Source of the DNA: Chara braunii
Lineage: Eukaryota > Streptophyta > Charophyceae > Charales > Characeae
DNA: 23,213 bases
Direction of reading: 5' to 3'
Assembly (NCBI GenBank): GCA_003427395.1
Contig: BFEA01000056.1
Coordinates: 3,882,768-3,905,980, forward strand
Shown here piece after piece: positions 19,610-23,213 of the stretch (its first letter is position 1; each line of letters starts with the position of its first letter). The notes below the pieces were generated by a model. It was not told the origin of the DNA. It was given only the letters and a program-made list of their open reading frames with translations, and did no database searches. The position numbers and the translations under genes were made by a program.

Positions 19610-21489
19610 TGGCCCCTGTGTCATCCACTTTCTTCCTTGCCTCCACGTCGCTGTTGTCCTGGTCCTGCTTGTTCATCTGCTGCTAGTACAGTTTCCACTG
19701 CTACGGATTCCACTGTTGCGGTTTCCACTGCTGTGGCTTCCACTGCTGCAATTTCAACTGTTGGAATTCCCTGTACAATACTTTCTGCTGCTACAGCTTC
19801 CTGTGCTGCATCTCCAGCACAAAGAACATCGCAGTCTCTCCGACAGTCATGTCCTTTGTTTCAAAATCTTGCCCTATCCACCCCCCTTTCATCTCTTTCT
19901 GGGCTTGGCCGCAGACGGCATTCCTCCTCGCCACCCCCATTTCCTCCACGGTCTCGCTTGTGAACAGACTCCCCGGTTTCCATTGTTCCCATGGTTCCAC
20001 CTTCGTTGCCAGGGACATGTTCATCTTCTGTTTGCAACACCACTACACCTCTTATTGTGTATCATTGAGGACATGTGCGGCATCGTCACTTGTCCGGGGT
20101 TCAGCAGCCTGTTTCTTTGTCTGCCCCAATTCTCTCTGTGCCTACTCCACAGGTTGTTGCAGTTCCTTTGTTCCAAATGACAATATTCTCTCCTATGCCT
20201 CCTGTAGACAGTCCAGCTGCCTGAAGGCAGCCACATCACCATGTTTTATGCCCTTCATCGTTAGACATTCATGACTCTCCTGTACAGCAGGATGTGGTCC
20301 CTGCCCAGAGTACACTCCCGATTCCTGGGACAGTCCCTTCTCAGGATGCGGGCCCAAACGTTGAGGGATTGGAACACGATCTGCCTGGATTGCAGTTAAC
20401 CACACAAGGCATAGACCACATGGGGGATCTACAAATGGCTGACCGACATCTTTTGGATGAACCACAAATTTGTGTCCCGCCACGCACAGACCACATGGGT
20501 GATCTACAAATGATTGACCAGCAAGCAACCCAAGACATTTTGGGATAACAACACCAACTGGGTGATCTGCAAATTGTTGGCCAGCATCCGACACACGAGC
20601 CTGAGATCCTCACCAATCTCTGTGGTCTTCCTGCAACTAATATCTGTCTTCACCTTCTCCACCGCCCGTTTTATACACCATCAGGCTTCTTTGCAATTAC
20701 CCTTCGGCTTGATGCTGATCTCCCCCGCCTACAGTCAGAGGATTGTAATTATACCAGGGAAAGAGGCTTTACCATTGCTGTCCTACAAGTAGCAATGAGG
20801 GACTGCCAACTTGAGCTACGTGATGCTCGAGCAGGTGAGTGGTTTAATCCTCCATCCCACATCTCTGCTTGCATTGTGCACGGACCTGGCCATTACATGG
20901 CCATTGTACGTACCTCAGACCACTGGGAGTTGTGCGACAACGGCATCATGGTCCATGCCATGACTGATGTTACTGATTTCACACATAATGATGCTGTTTT
21001 CTTGCCACACCAAACTGTCCGCAATCTCTTTTGTGGCGAAGATCATTCCTCTGGCCCCGTGCTGCAGCAGGACAATGTACCAACACTCTGCAACCTTCTC
21101 CTTTGCACAGCCACAGACACTGTTACACTTGGCTGTAACCGCCATCGTCTCTGTCACAATCACTACAATGACATGGTTTTTGCATCTATGTGTGTCAAGG
21201 ACTGTCCCTCCGTTCCTGACTGCAGGCACCCTCCGCATCCAGACACTATATGTGCATTTCGCGGCCATGGGCACTATACTGAATGCATGGTCGTTTGTGG
21301 TGAGCATTCTTCCTTCATTTTGGCCTCCAATCGACATGCCATTTGTCGGGAGTGTATGTTGGGCATGCTCAGTGCCAGCCGTCGTGGCAATTTTGTGTTG
21401 AGAATGCTCAGCTAGGTCTTCCATGTGCCCATCCACCTCATCCTTACAATGTGTGTCCTCTCTGTTGTCAAGGACAGACTCATTCTTGA
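19610..21489 (+). pseudogene. decayed Josephin-like plus tandem RING-like protein, copy 1
   Basis: One frame stays recognisable from 19610 to 21415, broken only by TGA at 19961, 20066 and 20222 and TAA at 20546. It then shifts frame near 21390-21400 and ends at TGA 21487. Order: a low-complexity Ser/Thr/Ala/Pro linker (about 19640-20200); three peptide repeats of DHMGDLQM type (20414, 20489, 20552); a Josephin-like domain (about 20615-20955) with YTPSGFFAITLRLD, GFTIAVLQVAMRDCQLEL and GPGHYMAIVRTSDHWELCDN; then two RING-like zinc-binding repeats (21089-21489). In ataxin-3 the Josephin domain cleaves ubiquitin chains using Cys, His and Asn. Here the His of GHY and a following Asp/Asn are present, but the Cys is displaced. 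It follows the RT fragment directly and may belong to the same element. Confidence 0.6.
21089..21489 (+). other. two RING-like zinc-binding repeats within copy 1
   Basis: Repeat A: C-x4-C, then GCNRHRLCHNH, then a Cys-rich stretch ending DCRHPPHPDTIC. Repeat B: C-x3-C, then ASNRHAICREC, then (after the frame change) PCAHPPHPYNVCPLC. The C-x2-H-x2-C-x2-H/C core and the final C-P-L-C match the RING finger layout used by E3 ubiquitin ligases. Repeat B has Ser in place of the first core Cys. The shared HPPHP segment shows that B and A arose by internal duplication. Zinc binding is inferred from spacing only. Confidence 0.5.
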
Positions 21490-21548
21490 TCCTTTTCTTA
21501 TCCTTACATTCCCTTTTTCATTCTTTGTTTGTCTTCTCTTCATCTCTC
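21490..21548. other. pyrimidine-rich 3' flank of copy 1
   Basis: T/C-rich sequence between the last stop of copy 1 and the direct repeat at 21549. Together with 22736-22758 it is all that separated copies 1 and 2 before the retroelement insertion. Confidence 0.5.
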
Positions 21549-21563
21549 TTCCTTGTGTTTATC
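21549..21563. repeat. left 15-bp direct repeat (target duplication)
   Basis: TTCCTTGTGTTTATC here and TTCCCTGTGTTTATC at 22721-22735 agree at 14 of 15 positions. They flank the gag/ORF1-like segment. The length fits LINE-type target-primed insertion. Confidence 0.6.
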
Positions 21564-22349
21564 TTCTTGCAAGCGAATTTAATGTAATAAATTTCGCCAT
21601 CGTCCAATTTAATGGGAAGCTCTTCTTCAAATTTATCTTCCGCCTCACGAACCAGTTCAAATTTTAGGTTCATGAGCTTTGGTCTGGATTTGTCAGGCTC
21701 CGGAGGAATTGCTTTGATGATGCGACCCATCGCAGTCTCCACCATGCTCTCTACGTGAAACATTACACGAAGAGGAACTCTCAAAGCTACCACCCAGAAT
21801 TTTGAATCGTCTTCCAACCTCCTCCGTTCTTCTAGTTCTGTCTTGGTCAACCAAGGTTTGAAGACCATACCATACTCGATTCCTCTGATCGTTACTATCT
21901 TCTCCTTTTGCTATCATCCATTGGGCCACCTCCCTGGACTTGGCCACGTACGAGAGTACATTCGGTCCCTCGCCATGGATTCTTCCCCGCCTCACTGATC
22001 TGTCAAAAATTCTCTCTCTGTACCACCCATTCTCGTAGGCTCGCACCAAATCCTCCCTGGTCCTGAGAGGGAGGTCCCTCGCTTCGCCTTGAAAAATAAC
22101 CGTCACTATCCTTTCCTTGAGCCAAGCTGTTACTAACGTATCAAGTCCTTGGTTGACTTTGAAGAGGCGTATTCCTCCTTCTGCCACCCAATCCCCATGC
22201 CTGAACTTCTCTGGTATGATTCCCTCTTCGTAACACTTTGCGATGAGAAGCTTCATCCTATCTTCATCTGACATGGAGATGTCTGTTCTTGTAGCAGGGG
22301 GCGTGGCTCTGCCGTCCTCTTGTGGTGCGGAGGTGCCTTGGTTCTCCAT
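21564..22349 (-). pseudogene. gag/ORF1-like protein (DUF4283-like), frameshifted and truncated
   Basis: The frame opens with an ATG at 22349 (MENQGTSAPQ). A Ser/Thr-rich start is followed by a basic region (GRIHGEGPNVLSYVAKSREV) and VAQWMIAKGE. Near 21895-21908 a one-base frame change occurs. The next frame continues YGMVFKPWLTKTELEERRRL, FWVVALRVPLRVMFHVESM, AMGRIIKAIPPEPDKSRPK and GEIYYIKFACKK. This block, with a hydrophobic W-V-x-VPL strand, a G-x-I centre and an I-Y-Y-I-K-F strand, resembles the DUF4283 domain found at the front of plant LINE ORF1 proteins, where it is thought to bind RNA. The zinc knuckle that should follow is missing because the element ends there. A GTG eight codons upstream is less likely as start. 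Confidence 0.55.
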
Positions 22350-22720
22350 CTTGAGTCCAGCTTGAACCTTCACTTGTCAGTGCTTTCCCTACACAGGTGC
22401 AGATTGTCCACTTCAAAGGCGGGCGCTATCAGCGCACGCCCATTGTAGTACGAACACGACTGTAATCTCTATCGCAACACTCAAAACATTCACGTGAAAC
22501 ATGAAAAGATAGTTCTACCACCATAGCTCGTCGACGGGAAGACGATAAACCTACGGCGTCACCGAGGCTGCGTCAACCCTAATCGTTTGCGCGTCTTGGC
22601 GGCGAGTCAAACGATCGACGAGACCGACCTAAACCTCCATTCGGCCGGTAGCGCAAGTTCGGAGCGCTATTGCGCCGGCCCCCCGCGCCCCTCGCACCGA
22701 TCTGGTCTTTCCTCCTACCC
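21564..22720 (-). mobile_element. truncated retroelement insertion (5' part of a LINE-type element)
   Basis: A 1157-bp segment lies between the 15-bp direct repeats. Read on the minus strand it starts GGGTAGGAGG, has about 370 bp of GC-rich leader (22720-22350), then a gag/ORF1-like coding region. That region stops being recognisable exactly at the left direct repeat. It separates two related Josephin-like copies, so it is younger than their duplication. The 3' end lacks a poly(A) or the rest of the element, which is unusual because LINE copies normally lose their 5' end. Confidence 0.55.
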
Positions 22721-22735
22721 TTCCCTGTGTTTATC
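22721..22735. repeat. right 15-bp direct repeat (target duplication)
   Basis: Partner of 21549-21563, with one mismatch. Confidence 0.6.
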
Positions 22736-22758
22736 ACCTCCCCCTTACCCAGGATCAT

Positions 22759-23213
22759 ATGGATGAACCGCATACTTGTGCACCACCCTGCGCAGACCCC
22801 ACGGGTGATCTACAAATGACTGACCAACAAAATCAGCCTGAGATCCCCGCCAATNTCTGTGGTCTGACTGCAACTAATAGCTGCCTTCGCGTTCTCAATC
22901 GGCCGTTGTATACACCATCAGATTTCCTTGCAATTGCCCTGCAGCTTGATGTTGATCTGGCTAATCTCGCTGATCCCCCCGACCTACAGCCAGATCATCG
23001 TAATTACACCAGGGAAGGAGGTTTTACCATTGCTGTCCTAGAAATAGCGATGAGGAACCGACAGCTTGAACTATGCCATGCTCTACCAGGTGAGCTGTTT
23101 AATCCTCCATCCCGCATCTCTGCCTGCATTGTGCATGGGCCTGGCCATTACATGGCTATTGTACACGCCTCTGACCATTGGGAGGTGTGGAACGACGGTG
23201 TCATGGTCCATGC
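22759..23213 (+). CDS. Josephin-like protein, copy 2 (open, runs off the window)
   Basis: From ATG 22759 the frame is open for 151 codons to the window end, apart from one undetermined base at 22855. After DEPHTCAPPC and one GDLQMTDQQ peptide unit comes the Josephin-like domain: CGLTATNSCLRVLN, YTPSDFLAIALQLDVDL, GGFTIAVLEIAMRNRQLEL and GPGHYMAIVHASDHWEVWND. These correspond in order to the ataxin-3 Cys helix, the SxxELSSIAHQLD helix, the GFFSIQVISNAL helix and the His/Asn strands. The Asn 15 residues after the His matches the ataxin-3 Asn position. Compared with copy 1 it lacks two peptide repeats and has six extra codons after DVDL; all indels keep the frame. Whether 22759 is the true start is unknown, since the frame is also open slightly upstream. 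Confidence 0.55.
   Translation, partial: MDEPHTCAPPCADPTGDLQMTDQQNQPEIPANXCGLTATNSCLRVLNRPLYTPSDFLAIALQLDVDLANLADPPDLQPDHRNYTREGGFTIAVLEIAMRNRQLELCHALPGELFNPPSRISACIVHGPGHYMAIVHASDHWEVWNDGVMVH

Noticed and set aside
19302-20180. 292-codon frame with a leucine-rich second half
   Set aside because: Only its first part (to about 19570) is the RT continuation. The Leu/Pro/His-rich remainder is the out-of-frame reading of the Ser/Thr-rich linker.
20915-21436. 173-codon minus-strand frame
   Set aside because: It is the antisense shadow of the Josephin/RING region, which has recognisable motifs on the plus strand.
22759-23213. USP (UCH-type) protease instead of Josephin
   Set aside because: GHYMAIV...W and TNSC recall the USP His and Cys boxes, but the Cys-to-His distance of about 90 residues is far too short for USP. 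The middle helix GFTIAVLEIAMRNRQLEL matches Josephin.
1-23213. CRISPR array or bacterial operon
   Set aside because: No direct repeats with regular unique spacers, no operon-like gene packing, and clear eukaryotic signals (U6, MITEs, Pol III units).

Overview
This looks like a gene-poor, repeat-dense stretch of a large nuclear genome from the green lineage. The best clue to the organism is a U6 snRNA-derived sequence on the minus strand (18270-18372). Its 3' half has the plant/green-algal form of U6 rather than the animal form. hAT-like and PIF/Harbinger-like miniature elements, tRNA-derived Pol III units, long homopolymers, compound microsatellites and an ambiguous base (N at 22855) fit a draft assembly of a large plant or streptophyte-algal genome. 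A charophyte would fit, but that is only a guess. I found no confident, intact host gene.

Layout. 1-6150 is nearly unique-looking sequence without genes. It holds inverted repeats (6-92, 698-732, 2490-2515), a TG-rich microsatellite (1200-1306), two tRNA-like units (288-402 minus, 3586-3655 plus) and a dispersed GAAGATTCA motif (4190-4785). 6150-8640 is a distinct AT-rich block with two successive degenerate arrays: a ~33-bp motif repeated ten times (6311-7028) and a ~118-bp unit repeated about five times (7281-7795). 9060-14740 is a mosaic of short elements: a repeat family with a shared tail (9453, 10704, 11443 minus), a palindromic family (9783, 11499, 14632), tRNA-like heads, a 452-bp hAT-like MITE with 8-bp target duplications (12317-12768), and two Harbinger-like MITEs abutting exactly end to end (13200-13668, 13672-14209). 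14740-17860 is GC-rich, then tandem repeats: a tetranucleotide block, a 74-nt C run, a 12-bp minisatellite and a 39-bp tandem repeat.

18957-23213 is the interesting part. A broken reverse-transcriptase fragment is followed by a long decayed frame (19610-21489). This frame encodes a Ser/Thr/Pro-rich linker, small peptide repeats, a Josephin-like (ataxin-3 type deubiquitinase) domain and two RING-like zinc-binding repeats. A second copy of the Josephin-like module (22759-23213, running off the end) is open throughout. The copies were originally separated by only about 100 bp. They are now split by a ~1.16-kb retroelement fragment carrying a gag/ORF1-like protein on the minus strand and bounded by 15-bp direct repeats. 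Together this suggests a retroelement, or a gene captured beside one, carrying ubiquitin-system domains. Copy 1 is a pseudogene; copy 2 may still be coding.
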